NCBI GenBank assembly: GCA_026724425.1
Contig: JAIUCV010000011.1
Span: 11,739,501-11,803,500 of the forward strand
Source: Erythrophleum ivorense
Lineage: Eukaryota > Streptophyta > Magnoliopsida > Fabales > Fabaceae
Reading direction: 5' to 3'
DNA: 64,000 nucleotides
Each line of letters opens with the position of its first letter. Position 1 is the stretch's first letter. The notes under the pieces were generated by a model. It was given only the letters and a program-made list of their open reading frames with translations, was not told where the DNA came from and searched no databases. Of the stretch, positions 1 to 11,653 are shown piece by piece. The translations under genes were made by a program, and so were the position numbers.

Positions 1-1136
1 ATCTCTTTACAAATTTTTGTAAGATTTTCTTAAGTTTTTCAAAACTTTGTGTGACTAATTTTTTTAGGTTCTTAGTCAAAGTTATTAAGGGTTTAACTTA
101 ATGAATAATTTGTAAGAGTATTGATTTATTTGATTTTTCTCTTTTTGAGTATTGAAATATTTTCTATTTTTATGACATTATTATTCAGTTAATTTCAATT
201 GGTGCCTTATTTTAATTGAATAATTACCGCTATATGAATTTGTGAATCTATAATTATTCATTAGATTCAATAGAATAGCAATTCAATACTTTTGATAAAT
301 CAAAATTGTCTTTGTATATTGATGAAAATATTTTTTTCATTTTAAACATGTGAGTATATGTATTAGTGACTTTTCTTGTGCTGTTCATAATTTAAATTCT
401 GAGAGTTTATTTAAAATTAATTAATGAACAAGGTTTAATGGAAAAACTTGTTCCCTTTAAATACCCTTAAAGAAGAGTAAAACATAAAAGCTAATTGATA
501 TTTATAACCAATCTATTTTATAAGGAAAAATACTTTTTTTAGAGTCTTTGATGATCAAATTAGTTGAGCTAAATTTGAAATAAACCTTGGCTTAAAATTG
601 TTTCTATTGAATTCTGTTTAAAAATATTTTTTGAATTTATTTATTTCTATTTTATTAAAAAGAAAAATCTCCCTAATTTTTTTTCATGTACATTTTAATT
701 TTATATTAAATAATTTGGTTAGTCCCTATAGAATACGACTCTACTCACTCTATCTACAATAAAAATTATTTTGAGACTAAGAAATTATTCTTGATAGCTT
801 TGACACCCATCAATACTTAACAAGTAATTAATATGCCTTGAGTAATAAAACTAATATATTTGTTAAATTTATAGTTTGTAGTATATTTAAAGGCCTTAAT
901 TTTATTAGTACTAGCGTCAGGCCAAGAAAACTTTTTTTATATAAATTGTGAAGACTAATCTTAAAACTATACATTAAAAAAAAAAATATTAATTCTTAAG
1001 GGCCGGTCCTCCAAGCCCAAGAATGAATAGGGTCAAGCTAAAATGTTTTTTAAAAAATTGAAATTTATTTACCCTGACCCTATATTTTTAATAAAATTGA
1101 ACAGACAAAGTTTATACAACTTTGACTCAGACAATT
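1..1136. other. AT-rich flank, no gene seen
   Basis: The sequence is strongly AT-rich with stops in all frames and no recognisable coding motif on either strand. It is the 3' flank of the Ulp1 gene that ends at 1137. A short GC-richer stretch near 1000-1040 is the only contrast. No terminal repeats of a transposon were recognised here. Confidence 0.5.
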
Positions 1137-3533
1137 TTAGTTCGAAGAATGCGTACCTTTTTTAAAATCATATGGTAATTTGAAACAGTTCGATTTTTCT
1201 TGAAGCCCACAAAAACTAACATCTTCCTTGATTCTTCTTCTTGAATTGTCAGATGTCGTGTATTCCTCTCTCTGAACCTCTTCAGAATATATGCTAGTAT
1301 CAGTCCTCTTTCTCTTATTGAATTTAGGTGTAGGCAAATCTTCTTCTTTGCTCTGTGCATAGTCTCGCTTTGCCGCTTTGAGATGTAATGTTTTTCTTTG
1401 ATTATTTAGGTCACTCTTGAGCAGATCCAAGGCTAAACGCAATCTTTCATCTTCACTATGAAACTACATTGTTGTCCATACATAATGAATATAAAAAAAT
1501 AAGGCTAAGTGACATATCAATATATATATATATATATATATAATATCATCAATCAGTCAATATACCTGAAATGAAGGACTTCTCTTCACATTAAAGGATC
1601 GTTGCATAAATTTAATAACAAATATACCACAATCGTAACTGCACAATGAAGGGATAAGTAAGGATAAAGATCATATATAATTATTATGTTTCTCTGTTTT
1701 ACATTAAGACTGTAAACTTACCGATCAGGCTGCTCTGGAGTATTGTCTACCATTGTCCAAGTAAAATTCTTGAATGCCAAACCGGAGTCCTTCAGGTCCT
1801 CTACAAATAAATTATCCAATGCACACAACTGTAAAAAGGAAAAACAATTAATCACCACCACGTATGACAATAAATCTATTGTGGTTTTAAAAGATAAGCG
1901 GAAGAAATGGACTATATTACAACGATGAGGGACAATCATGAGTAGAATATATATTTATATATATATATATATATATATAGGAGATCTGTACAACAATATG
2001 ACAACCATCTGTGGATCATATTTATACGAGTATTAAATTCAAAATCTAGTCCCATCTTATTGAATTCTCAAATTCATAAACCCAAATTCATTTATCTGAA
2101 AAAATTTTCTAATGGACTAGTTTATCTAAACTTTACTCATATAAAATTAAAATATGAAAAAATTAAAAAATACTATTCTCAATAATATTATCTTTAAATA
2201 GTTATTTAAAACATCATAAATTGTCTTCAATCACATTTGAAATACAATCAAAATATAAGGGTTGTAAACTTGCAAATCTTCACATAAATGTTTGTCAATT
2301 TTTTTACCTTTTACGTTTTAAATTAGACATAGAACGTACTTTTTACTATACGTATGTACAAGTACCTATAACTATATGAGTATTGGCGCAGGATTGGACT
2401 CAAAATTTGTTTTGAAAAAATGAATATATTGAGTGTATATCCAGACTTTATTTATTTTTATACTTAAGATGGTAAAAATATCGATTGGATATATATGAGT
2501 ATAATGACCATTCGGAACAAGTATCCAACTCTTACCAAACGTTGGGTTGTCTCTCTATAGTCTTCTTTCATTGAAGGTAAAGAATCCCAAATTTCAACGC
2601 GTTTCTTCTTTGAATGAACCACATATAAATAATAATGTCCTCCACCTTTATTGACATGAACGGGAATAAACATCTGTAACAAGCATAATAAAATAAGTCA
2701 TAAAAAAACGAAAAATTCTATATATAAATATGAACATTGAAAGCTTTCCTGATAAATTGAAAGATATTTACCTTCTCACAATTTACAAAATTGTACATGT
2801 AATTTTCTCTCATTTTATGCTTTCCAACAAATTCTAAGAAGGATCTTGCATCCTCGTTCAATGCACAGTACTAAGATTTTGAAAGAAAAATTCAAAATGC
2901 TTGTTAGTGAAAGTTATTTATGCCTAGAAAATATAATAACCAAGAAATAATTAAAAATAAATTAAAAATTACCGAAAACATTATAGGCAGATACCAATTT
3001 ACAGGTATGCTTTTTTTCCTACGCTCAGTATAAGTTAAGTACTCAGCAAAAGCATCTATGACCTAAAATAGCAAAGTTGAATACAATCAAAACTAAAAAT
3101 CTTTTACATATTAACTTAAAAGAAGTATAGATATATTCATGTTAATAAGGGAATGCACCTTTGAATCCAATAAGGCCCTTGGTTTAAGTGTACTAAAATC
3201 TTCTCGAGTCAAATAGAGACATGGGAATGAAATAATAATTTCACTACAAAGAAAAAATAATAATTTAAGTACGTGAAAGCAAATATATAACCAAGTATAC
3301 CACTAGAAAAGGCAATTTAAGTATTGAAAATGCCGATGTTACTCTTACTTGTCGTACAGCAGTGATGGATCAAATACATATTCGATTAATTGGGAGTCAC
3401 GGGCATCCACCGTTGTAAAAACAGAGAAAGGACCAACTCGTTTCTTTTCATGTTCCTTAAGTTCTCTGTTCATGTCAACAACTTCTTCATGGGACGTCAT
3501 TTGTTCTTCTTTGAACCTGTAACTATCTAACAT
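1137..3533 (-). CDS. Ulp1-like C48 cysteine protease, eight exons
   Basis: Ulp1/SENP-type peptidase (family C48); this family removes or matures SUMO-like modifiers, and in plants it is often carried by transposons. Eight exons can be traced, all bounded by GT and AG and all in phase: 3533-3349, 3243-3159, 3062-2973, 2870-2772, 2673-2536, 1828-1722, 1638-1566 and 1463-1137. They give about 367 residues with no internal stop. The catalytic set is visible: His in GGHYYLYVV and Asp in EIWDSLP (exon 5), Gln in TPEQPDR (exon 6), Cys in YDCGIFV (exon 7). The last exon is a charged Lys/Arg-rich tail. The ATG at 3533 has an in-frame TAA 12 bases upstream, so it is either the start or N-terminal exons are missing. 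Intron 5 and intron 7 contain (AT)n runs. A broken copy lies at 60171-61439. The family call is firm; whether the gene is expressed is unknown. Confidence 0.82.
1519..1543. repeat. (AT)n microsatellite
   Basis: An uninterrupted AT dinucleotide run inside the last intron of the Ulp1 gene. A second run is at 1947-1979 in the intron before exon 6. Confidence 0.9.
1947..1979. repeat. (AT)n microsatellite
   Basis: A nearly pure AT dinucleotide tract in intron 5 of the Ulp1 gene. It probably varies in length between individuals. Confidence 0.85.
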
Positions 3534-4025
3534 AGAAGTTCTTTAAGTTTAATGTAATCCCTTGTGTATACCTGTTTTATATGTCTCTATCAAGAATTTT
3601 ATTTTATTTTATTTATCGATAACTATGAAAGATGAATGAAATATAGTTATTTGAATGATGAGCTATAGCATCTTCAACCATTCTTTGTTCAACTTTTTTT
3701 GTATATAATAAAGAAAACATCTAAACTCTAAGACAGTAGAAAGTCAAGTTAAAAAACGAGTTAATATCCAAATGTACCTACGCTAATACTAAACACACCC
3801 TATAACTTACAAAGCTATCTAGCACTAAGAATACCTTATATAATATTTGTTAATCGATGGGCAATTGTTGACGTCCTTGAACAATCTAACATTGACATCT
3901 AGAAAAACATAAAATTTGTACCAAAAACTAATGCGGAGTCTCATTTATTTGTTATTGAGTCACAAATTTCACATTATAACTAAGAGCTTCAATTAGAACT
4001 CTTATCTTTTGATGACGATACTTAT
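3534..4025. other. Spacer between Ulp1 gene and BED copy 0
   Basis: AT-rich spacer upstream of the Ulp1 gene on the minus strand. About 65 bases next to 3533 are conserved in the second Ulp1 copy (60171-60233), so homology begins just before the first exon. Nothing else was recognised. Confidence 0.5.
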
Positions 4026-5325
4026 TCATTCAAGACCATCAACCGAAAAACACACTGCCAAACTAGACTGATCGTTTGATTGATCCCGCAACGTGGCATC
4101 AAGTGAGGCTTCAAACTGAATTTGGAAGCCAACACACATTTGGATCGAATCCAAGTCAAAAGGTCTTCGGTCGGGGTTCAATCCTTTGATATTAGGGTCC
4201 ACTTCAGCCAACAAGCCATCGCATGCATTCTCACAGTCAAACCATACCGACCACACCATTGCCGGAGAAGACGGAAATGACGACAATGACAACATGTCCT
4301 CCATTGGCCTTTCCGGCGTTAACACCGTATCCAAAAAGGAAAAAATATGCTTTGTTCTCTGACAAGAATCATAATTAACATCTCCTTATCCACGCATTCC
4401 TCTAAAATCGTTCCTTATATGGGCCATAGAAACATCTTCAATCATTTCTGCAAAATCTGTGTTTCGTTTGAAGTCTACCGATTGAGACATGGCATGTATA
4501 TCTGACTCCATCCTTTTGTAGATTCCTTTGATCACGTCCCCCCTATTTCAGTAACTGCCATTGCAGCTATACTTGCCTCTGTTCCTTTTCCAGTGAAACT
4601 CGGTTTTAAGTCTTCTGCACTACGGAAATTGATTATCAGATTCTTTTCTCTCAAACACCAATAAACCTCAAGACCATAACTTAATCTTTTCTGTTTCATT
4701 TCCTCCCTCACTCGCCGTTTTACACAACAATGGTCACCTCCAAGCTCTGCCACCATTCTTTTTTTCTTCATCCTTTTCATTTCCTCTACACTCGTTGTCT
4801 TACACAACGACGGTCATTTTCAAGCTCAGACACCGTACTTTTCCTCTTCATCTTCCATTCAGTTATATATTGTGAGACATATACATCATCTCTTCTATCT
4901 TTAATATCATTCTTTGTTTAATTTAATAGTATGCAAAAAAGTTCTTTTTCTCATATATACTACTTGCACAGTGAATTAGTATTAAAAAACTAAAAAAAAT
5001 TCATTAAAGCAAGCACAGGATCAGGTTCAGCACAATAATTAAAAACTAATTATGTAAGAAAATATTAATGCTTACCTCCTAATTTATCACCTGGTGAGTC
5101 TAAATTGATGAGACTTGCTCCAGGATAGACTCTCTCCTTGTTATCCTTAACAAATTCAGGACATGGCCGAATGTTTTTAGATCCGAAAAAATGTTCTTTG
5201 ATCCTTGTGCCACCACCAGAAAACTTAAGTCCACAATGATTGCACTGAACCCTTTTAATTGTTTTGGAGGTATGCTGCAAAATAGTAACTTGTTCCCAAC
5301 AAGGATGCTGCTTCCTCCCCATCAC
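4026..5325 (-). pseudogene. BED-finger locus, copy 0 (keeps the original 3' exon)
   Basis: The first exon (5325-5076, donor GTAAGC) encodes a BED-type zinc finger: PCWEQVTI, then CNHCGLKFSGGGTRIKEHF, then a C-terminal Cys in NIRPCPEF. BED fingers bind DNA and occur in hAT transposases and in some plant NLR proteins. The next exon (about 4890-4400) has two tandem copies of a roughly 27-residue charged motif built on VAELEGDH..VKRRV.EE, probably helical. The 3' part (4334-4026) ends in LAVCFSVDGLE and exists only in this copy; the other copies have a LINE fragment there. Lesions seen: a 1-base deletion near 4790, a TGA near 4545 and a CAA-to-TAA change near 4385. No DUF659 or hAT dimerisation region was seen, so this is not an obvious transposase. 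The 3' exon belongs to no family I recognise. Confidence 0.65.
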
Positions 5326-5897
5326 GGGTATTCCCTTCCAAATTTAAAAAAAAAAAAAGGAAAAAAAATTCATTCTTATATCAATCTTCCATTCATGTAT
5401 TCAAAAGTCGAACTGGGGAGGAGGGAGTAAGGATCGGATTTAAAATATCAAGCTCTCTCTAATCTTAAAGACTGAAATAAGTAAGAGATCTTTTGCCCAG
5501 ATTCAAAAGATGAAAATAAGTAAACAAAACAGTAGAAATTAAAGTTATATGATCGCGACACGCATCAACAACCATTGATGGAGTTCCAGTTCGCAAACCA
5601 ATATATAATTCATTTCACTGAATAGATTAGAAAACGGAGCAAAGAAGGAAAAAGAAACCTAAATAATTTGGTTCCAATGCTATGGGAGAAGCTTAGCTTA
5701 AATGCAACAAAGTATAATACGCCTTGCCAAGAGATTTATTCGGCGGATGATGTTTTCGCTTTCCTCTTCGGACACCCTGCAGGAGTGTTTTAAAAAATAA
5801 AAATGAATTTAAAAAGAAAATCTCCCAATCTTCGTACTGGTTGGTTTTCGAGATTTTACAGATGATGAACGATGAATGTTTTTCTACTCCTGCCAAA
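5326..5897. promoter_or_regulatory. Shared upstream region between two divergent reading frames
   Basis: This stretch separates the BED exon (minus strand) from the divergent exon at 5898 (plus strand). The same layout recurs in the other BED copies, so a bidirectional promoter is plausible, but I see no decisive core promoter element. The position corresponding to the 1.3-kb insertion of copy 1 (8851-10146) is uninterrupted here, near 5460-5475. Confidence 0.35.
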
Positions 5898-6176
5898 ATG
5901 AAAGAGTGTTTTAAAGAGACAGATCCACAAAGGAAAGGCGGTGACTACAGAACAATATTGGAGATGCTTTATGACTTAAATTAAGATATCCAGAAGGTTG
6001 ATGAGGAATCAAAACTAAGAACTGACCCGCTTCAAGTGGAGTTTGGGATGCACACAGCGGCTACAGATATCCGTGCGCAATGCTATCGTCTCAACTTAGC
6101 TTCAATGCAACAAAGTATAATACGCCTTTGCCAAGAGAACAAAGTCAGTAAGTTTGTCAAGAAACAAAGTCAATAA
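5898..6176 (+). pseudogene. Divergent partner exon, copy 0
   Basis: A reading frame head to head with the BED gene, starting MKECFKETDPQRKGGD and continuing through KVDEESKLRTDPLQVEFGM and AATDIRAQC to a TAA at 6174. It has one in-frame TAA after about 30 codons, so this copy is broken or that part is intronic. The same peptide recurs, on the strand opposite the BED or charged-repeat exon, near 8360-8580, 16982-17330, 35811-36160 and 53844-54230. Conservation of the peptide across these copies supports past coding. I do not recognise the family, and no transmembrane segment or signal peptide is visible. Confidence 0.45.
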
Positions 6177-6236
6177 GTAGATGCTGCCTATGGCCTTTGA
6201 TTTGACAATAAGTAGATGCTGCCTATGGCCTTGATT
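6170..6236. repeat. Tandem 30-bp direct repeat
   Basis: The unit AATAAGTAGATGCTGCCTAT followed by GGCCTTGATT occurs twice in a row, about 36 bp apart, at the end of the divergent exon and directly before a MITE. It looks like a local duplication by slippage or repair. Confidence 0.8.
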
Positions 6237-6537
6237 CTGCAGAAATTTTTTTTTTATTTTTAAAAATAAAAATATAAAAAATTTATTTGATAATATATTT
6301 TTAATAAAATATTTTGTAAAACAAAAAAATAAAATTTTATTTTTAAAAATAAAAATCTCATAACACTTTTTAAGTGTTTTATAATTTTTATTCTATAGAA
6401 TCAAATAAAAAATAAAAAATAATTATTTTTTAAAATAATAATTTAAACATATTTTTTAATTTTTTTGTTCTCAAAAATTTGTTCTTAAAAATATATGTTT
6501 TAAAAACATTAAAACAAAAATAATTTTAAACAGACTC
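6225..6537. mobile_element. AT-rich MITE, family shared with 53002-53320
   Basis: About 310 bp of T- and A-rich sequence with a central inverted motif around AACACTTTTTAAGTGTT. It matches, in the opposite orientation, the element at 53002-53320, including the inner CTGTTTAAAATTATTTTT end. The left end here is shortened. No coding potential. The superfamily is uncertain (hAT or PIF/Harbinger type). Confidence 0.55.
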
Positions 6538-7309
6538 TTATGTTCGGCGGATGATGTTTCGCTTTCCTCTTCGGATGCCCCACGACTGTGTTTTAAAACA
6601 TAAAAATGAATTTAAAGTAAGTAATTTTGGTTGGTTTTCGAGATTTTACGATGAAAATGGAAATTTATCGGTTTTAAGTAATTTTTTATTATGTCAAATT
6701 TCAAATTTATTGAGTTATTATATTTTTTATAATTACTCTTCATTATACTTTATCTATTAATAATATCTTTCAAATATCAAAATATTTTATAAATTTTTTA
6801 TTTTTTTAATGATAAATAAAATTGTAATAAAATTTAAAAACTCTCTTAATAACAAATAATTTTTTTTTAACTAAAAATACTTTTTTTTAATAATACTTAA
6901 GTGTTATATTAAAATTTTAATTATATCATGAATTATGTCTTCTACTCTTCATTTCAGGATCTGGCTTTAAGAGCACTGAAGAAACCGTCATTGTGGCAGG
7001 ATTTCGGCCAAGCAAATCGCGTGATATTAAATTTTGGAAATTGTTTTAGGTATATGTGCAAATTAATGCTCAAAATGGTAAGATTTATATGCAGAATAGG
7101 ATAGGTGGGGTCATGCGCAAAATAAACTTTAATTATTAAGCGTACGAATAACGCGAAACACTGAGCGCATATAAAAGTTGCTCTAAATTTTGACCTTTTG
7201 GGTAGCTCCAACAGAGTGCGCGTCTTTAAAGGACTTCTTGGTGCCATACAGCTGTCGCCAACTGTTTCCCACCGCACTCCTCTGTTATAATTTTTTTTTT
7301 CAAATAAAA
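6538..7309. other. Duplicated flank of the BED locus, otherwise no gene
   Basis: The first 120 bases repeat the sequence at about 5735-5860 (GTTCGGCGGATGATG and beyond), so this is a displaced piece of the BED upstream region. The rest is AT-rich. A 107-codon open frame on the minus strand (7277-6954) has no recognisable motif and I do not accept it as a gene. Confidence 0.4.
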
Positions 7310-7900
7310 AAATCCTTTTTTAATCAGATGTTTTAATGCCCTTCCTTCAGTGGACTTCGTGGTCCCCATTCCACAGACAAAGCTTAAATTATACTCTTAA
7401 TTTTTAAAATCTATATTCTAATTATTTTGTTCTAATTGAGCAGTTTTACTTTTTTTCATGATGCTGAATGAAAGAAACTATCCAGCGAAACTATAAAATA
7501 AAATAAAATGTATATTTATGTATTGCAAAATTTTTAACATATTTTCCCATAATTTATATTAGGAAGGACACTCACGTACGTCACACGAAACATTATCACT
7601 TTTATTAAATTGTAGCCCATAGAGTCGTTGTTTGTTTGCCCAACTCTTTGTTGGACCCACCACTAATTACAAGAAACTAGTATTGTTTTCCCATATCTTA
7701 TAGAAATATAATTATTTGTTTTGGTTATTTTCAATAGGCGTGACGATGACAGAAAGCAAAGGTCAAAAGTGCCGGCTGCCTTTACGAAAAATTTTCGAAG
7801 AGAGGACGACACGTATTATACTTTCTATGTATTTTTTTCTTTTTTTAATACGTGTTATTTTTGTTTTGGCCACTGAAATATGTTATTTGACATCATAAAA
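7310..7900. repeat. Module E/MB, copy upstream of BED copy 1
   Basis: Recurring non-coding block. The AATGCCCTT...CAGTGGACTTCGTGG start is shared with about 26540, 42360, 46200 and 52230. The GGCGTGACGATGACA part near 7738 is shared with 13294, 16399, 35228 and others. It always lies upstream of a BED copy or between membrane-protein genes. No terminal inverted repeats or target duplication were seen, so it is treated as segmental duplication. Confidence 0.6.
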
Positions 7901-8159
7901 TTTCAATTCACGCATATTTTAGAAGAAAATTATATCTAAAAGTTTGAAATTAAAATAAAATTTGTTATCTTATCTATTTACTTTTTATATTTATATCATT
8001 TAACCAAATACGTAAATTTTTTAATTTTTAAATTTTTTAAAAAATTTAAAATTTTAAAATCTTACAATATAAATATTTTTTAAATTAACTATAACTTTTT
8101 TATTTTAGTCATAAAATCAAGAAAAGTAACAAATAGGGAGAGTGGGAGAATATTAAAAA

Positions 8160-8850
8160 AAACATTAATTCTATATTTTACTAAACACTTTAGTGGGGAA
8201 CCAAAATCATCCTTTGAATAAAGGCACCCTCCACTTTTGACTTTATTGTCTTGATAAGCGTATTATATTTTCTCGTGGCCTCTACTTTCGACTAGAGTAT
8301 AAAACGCATTGTTTTCTTAGAGTATAAAACGCATTGCCTTCTTGACAATGCGTATTATACTTTGTCGCTTCATGCTTGTCACGTCGCACTACGCACGGAT
8401 ATCTGGAGCCGCTGGCTGCAGCCCAAACTCCACTTGAAGTAGGGTCAGTTCTTAGTTTTGATCCCTCATCGACCTTCTGGGTCTGTCATAAAGCATTTCC
8501 AATATTGTTCTTGAGTTATCCCTCATCGACCTTCTGGGTCTGTCTCTTTAAAACACTCCTTCTCTTTGACAGGAGTAGAAAAACATTCATCATTCATCAT
8601 CTGTGAGCCAAAGCGAGTGAAACTCATCCATTTAACATTGGAACCAAATCATTCAGGTTTCTTTCTCTTTCTTTGCTCCGTTTTTAAATTTATTCAGTGA
8701 AATGGATTATATATTGGTTTGAGAACTGCAACTCCATCAATGGTGATTGATGCGTATCACGATCATGTAACTTTAATTTCTACGATTTTGTTTACTTATT
8801 TTCATCTTTTGAATCTCGGCAAAAGATCTCTTCCTTATTTCAGTCTTTAA
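8160..8850 (-). pseudogene. Divergent partner exon and BED upstream region, copy 1
   Basis: On the minus strand the peptide QKVDEGSKLRTDP can be read near 8480-8440 but the frame is lost soon after, so the divergent exon is broken. The plus strand holds the upstream region of BED copy 1. Two local rearrangements are peculiar to this copy. A 27-bp sequence starting ATCCCTCATCGACCTTCTGG is present twice (8460 and 8518). An inverted repeat AGTATAAAACGCATTG / CAATGCGTATTATACT lies at about 8310-8352. Confidence 0.5.
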
Positions 8851-10146
8851 CAGTGCTTAGATGTGGGAGGAAAGAAGTGAGGGTAGAAAAAAGTACAGAG
8901 AAAACAATTTTTTTTTGGATGAAGAGAGAAAAAATAAGAAAAAAATTTATTAGTTTTTAAAATAATAATTTTTTATTATATAATATTTATAATTTTATCA
9001 AAAAATTATATTCTTTTACATAATTTAATTATTTTACATTTATACACATGTATATATATATATATAAGATTAATAAATTTTAAAAAAATAAATTTGTCAT
9101 TTTAAAAATTATATTTGTCATTTTTAAAAAATAAATAAGATTAATAAAATATTTTTACATATAATAATATATTATTATATTTTTTAATATTATATATATT
9201 GATATATAAATATTATATATTAAATAATATTGTTTATATATATAATAAATATTTTTAATTTAAATATAATATATATAAATATAATAAATATTTTTTAATC
9301 TAATATATTATATATATAAATATTAGTATATATTATAATAATAACATATATTAATATATATATAATATATTAAATATATAATATATATTTATATATGCAT
9401 TGCTACGCAAATATGAATATACCCATCCAACTGAATGGGAGTTGGACATTATGTCCAATTTATACTTGGTTGTAGCTTGCAGTCAATTGGTTGGTTTTTT
9501 TTAAGTCTTTAAATAAAAAATTAATTAAGTAATTTTAATATTAATTTTTTATAAAATATATTTATTATTAATTAATTTTATAATAAAAATTTTGAATAAA
9601 TAATTACAATATTAATTAATTAATTAAAAATTAAATTAATTAAATTAACTTTTTTTCCTTTGCAACTGAAATGCAGTCGAACACATTTTGGTTGCAATTA
9701 ATCGATTGCATTGCAGTCAATTGATTTTTTTTAATAAAAATATAATATATTAATTTTAATTTAAAAAAATATATTATTATTTTATAAAAATATGTATTTT
9801 TAATTAATCCTGTAATAAAATATTAATTGAATAATTATAATATTAATTAATTAAAATTTTAAAAAAATTATTTTTAATTAATCTTTTTGAATTTACACTA
9901 TTTTAGTAAAAAAAAAATTCTCCTGACTATAATATAATCAGAATGTGCCGTTGTCCCTCATTTTTTCTCTCAAAATCTCTTCATTTGTAAAAAGAAAAAA
10001 AATCTATGAGATTCACGTCACTTTTCACTTTTCACTTTTTTTTTTCTTTTCTCTTTCTGATTTTCTCCTCTCATCAAAATTACTTTTTTTTTTATTTTCT
10101 CTTCACTTTTTCTCTCCTTTTTTTTTCACCCTATCTAAACCCACGG
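8851..10146. mobile_element. Non-autonomous PIF/Harbinger-like element, 1296 bp
   Basis: The insertion splits a sequence that is continuous in BED copies 0 (near 5465) and 4 (near 54507), so its limits are clear. It is flanked by a 3-bp TAA duplication (8848-8850 and 10147-10149). Imperfect inverted ends: CAGTGCTTAGATGTGGG on the left, and CCGTGGGTTTAGATAGGG as the reverse complement of the right end, both followed by purine-rich stretches. The TAA target fits PIF/Harbinger. The inside is very AT-rich and has no transposase. The superfamily call is tentative. Confidence 0.62.
9478..9895. repeat. Internal duplication within the 8851-10146 element
   Basis: Two units about 236 bp apart each begin TGCAGTCAATTG and then a T run, and continue with matching AT-rich sequence (ATTAATTAATT blocks). 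The duplication lies wholly within the element. Confidence 0.5.
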
Positions 10147-10262
10147 TAAGATTAAAGAGAGCTTGATATTTTAAATCCGATCCTTACTCCCTCCTCCCCA
10201 GTTCAACTTTGAATTCATGAATGGAAGACTGATATAAGAATGAAGAATTGTTTTTTTTTTTA

Positions 10263-10466
10263 AATTTGGAAGGGAATAGCCGTGATGGGGAGGAACAGCA
10301 TCCCTGTTGGGAACAAGTTACTATTTTGAAGAATACCACCAAAATTAAAAGGGTCCAGTGCAATCATTGTGGACTTTCTGGAGGTGGTACAAGGATTAAA
10401 GAACATTTTACTGGATCTAAAAACATTCGGCCATGTCCTAAATTTGTTAAGGACTCATCATTTTAG
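10263..10466 (+). pseudogene. BED finger exon, copy 1
   Basis: Reads PCWEQVTILKNTTKIKRV and CNHCGLSGGGTRIKEHF then NIRPCPKF, the same BED finger as copy 0. Residues KF of the KFSGG segment are deleted in frame. The sequence after FVKD is truncated and a TAG follows at 10464. The zinc ligands (Cys-x2-Cys, His, Cys) are still present. The 1296-bp insertion lies just upstream. Probably part of a dead gene, because the following exon has frameshifts. Confidence 0.7.
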
Positions 10467-10679
10467 ACTCATCAAGTGATGGATTAGGAGGTACGCATTA
10501 ATATTTTCTTATATAATTAATTTTTAATTATTGTGCTGAACCTGACGTTTTCATAATTAGTTGATTGTGCTTGCTTTTATGAATTTTTATTAGTTTTCTA
10601 ATACTAATTCACTGTGCAAGTAGTGTATACAAGAAAAAGAACTTTTTTGCATACTATTAAATTAAACAAAGAATGATAT

Positions 10680-11264
10680 TAAAGGTAGGAGAGATGACGT
10701 ATATGGCACTGGTCAATCTGTCTCACAATATATAACTAAATGGAAGATGAAGAGAAAAGTACGGTGTCTGAGCTTGAAAATGGCCATCGTTGTGTAAGAC
10801 GACGAGTGGTAGAGGAAGTGAAAAGGACGAAGAGAAGAAAAATGGTGGCAGAGCTTGAAGGTGACCATTGTTGTGTAAACGACGAGTGACGGAGGAAATG
10901 AAACAGAAAAGATTAAGGCATGGTCTTGAGGTTTATTGGTGTTTGAGAGAAAGGAATCCGATAACCAATTTCCGTAGTGCAGAAGACCCAAAGGAGGGTT
11001 TCACTGGAAAAGAAACAGGGAAGTATAGCTGCAATGGCAGTTACTGAAATAGGAGGGACATCATCAGAGGAATCTACAAAAGATTGGATGGAATCAGATA
11101 TACATGCCATGTCTCAATAAGCTGTAGACTTCAAACGAAACACGGACCTTGCAGAAATGATTGAAGATGTTTCTATGGCCCATGTAAGGAACGATTTTAG
11201 ACGAATGCGTGGACAAGGAGACATTGATTATGATTCTTGTGAAAGAACTAAGCATATTTGTTTA
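10680..11264 (+). pseudogene. Charged-repeat exon of BED copy 1
   Basis: Corresponds to the open exon at 17725-18041 and to 4890-4400 in copy 0. Two single-base deletions are visible by comparison with copy 2: one in the MKRK codons near 10752 and one in the TAAACGACG stretch near 10876. The MIEDVSMAH peptide is still readable near 11158-11184. It ends at the boundary with a LINE fragment near 11265. Confidence 0.6.
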
Positions 11265-11480
11265 CTTTTCCGCAAAGTGATCCTTTATCTCTATATTTAT
11301 TTATTTTATGTGCAAATATTTCATCATGTATAATCTTCAAGGTAGAGCAGTTAAACATGTGGAAAGGTATGAAACTGATTCATTCCTCAAGTTTGGTTTT
11401 ACACTTAATGTGCCCGGATGATATTGTGTTATTTTTTAAAGCAACTGAATCTACGTGCCACCAAGTGAGTGATATAAATA
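11265..11480 (+). mobile_element. LINE reverse transcriptase fragment in BED copy 1
   Basis: The frame reads DPLSLYLFILCANISS and further on DDIVLFF, the GDPLSPYLF and (Y/F)ADD blocks of a plant L1-type reverse transcriptase. The same fragment follows the BED locus in copies 2 (25508), 3 (about 42050) and 4 (57980) but not in copy 0. It was therefore present before those copies separated. Truncated on both sides. Confidence 0.7.
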
Positions 11481-11653
11481 TATATATATATATATATTTC
11501 ATGTCTAGTTAAATAAAATTAATACATAAATATAAAATGAAATATATATTAATTTTTTCCATAGTCTGTTCCGTTATGGGCGTACCAAAAACTAATTATA
11601 AAACGTACTATATCCATCACCAAGTACCAATAACTGTTTATGCAATCATAAAA

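Noticed and set aside
1519..1979. AT repeats as possible recombination hot spots or origins
   Set aside because: They are simple microsatellites within introns, with no other supporting structure.
4026..5325. BED copy 0 as a hAT transposase
   Set aside because: Only the BED finger fits. The later exons show none of the hAT catalytic or dimerisation motifs, and no 8-bp target duplication with hAT ends surrounds the locus.
6954..7277. A 107-codon open frame on the minus strand
   Set aside because: No recognisable motif, no paralogous copy with the frame kept, and it overlaps a rearranged non-coding flank.
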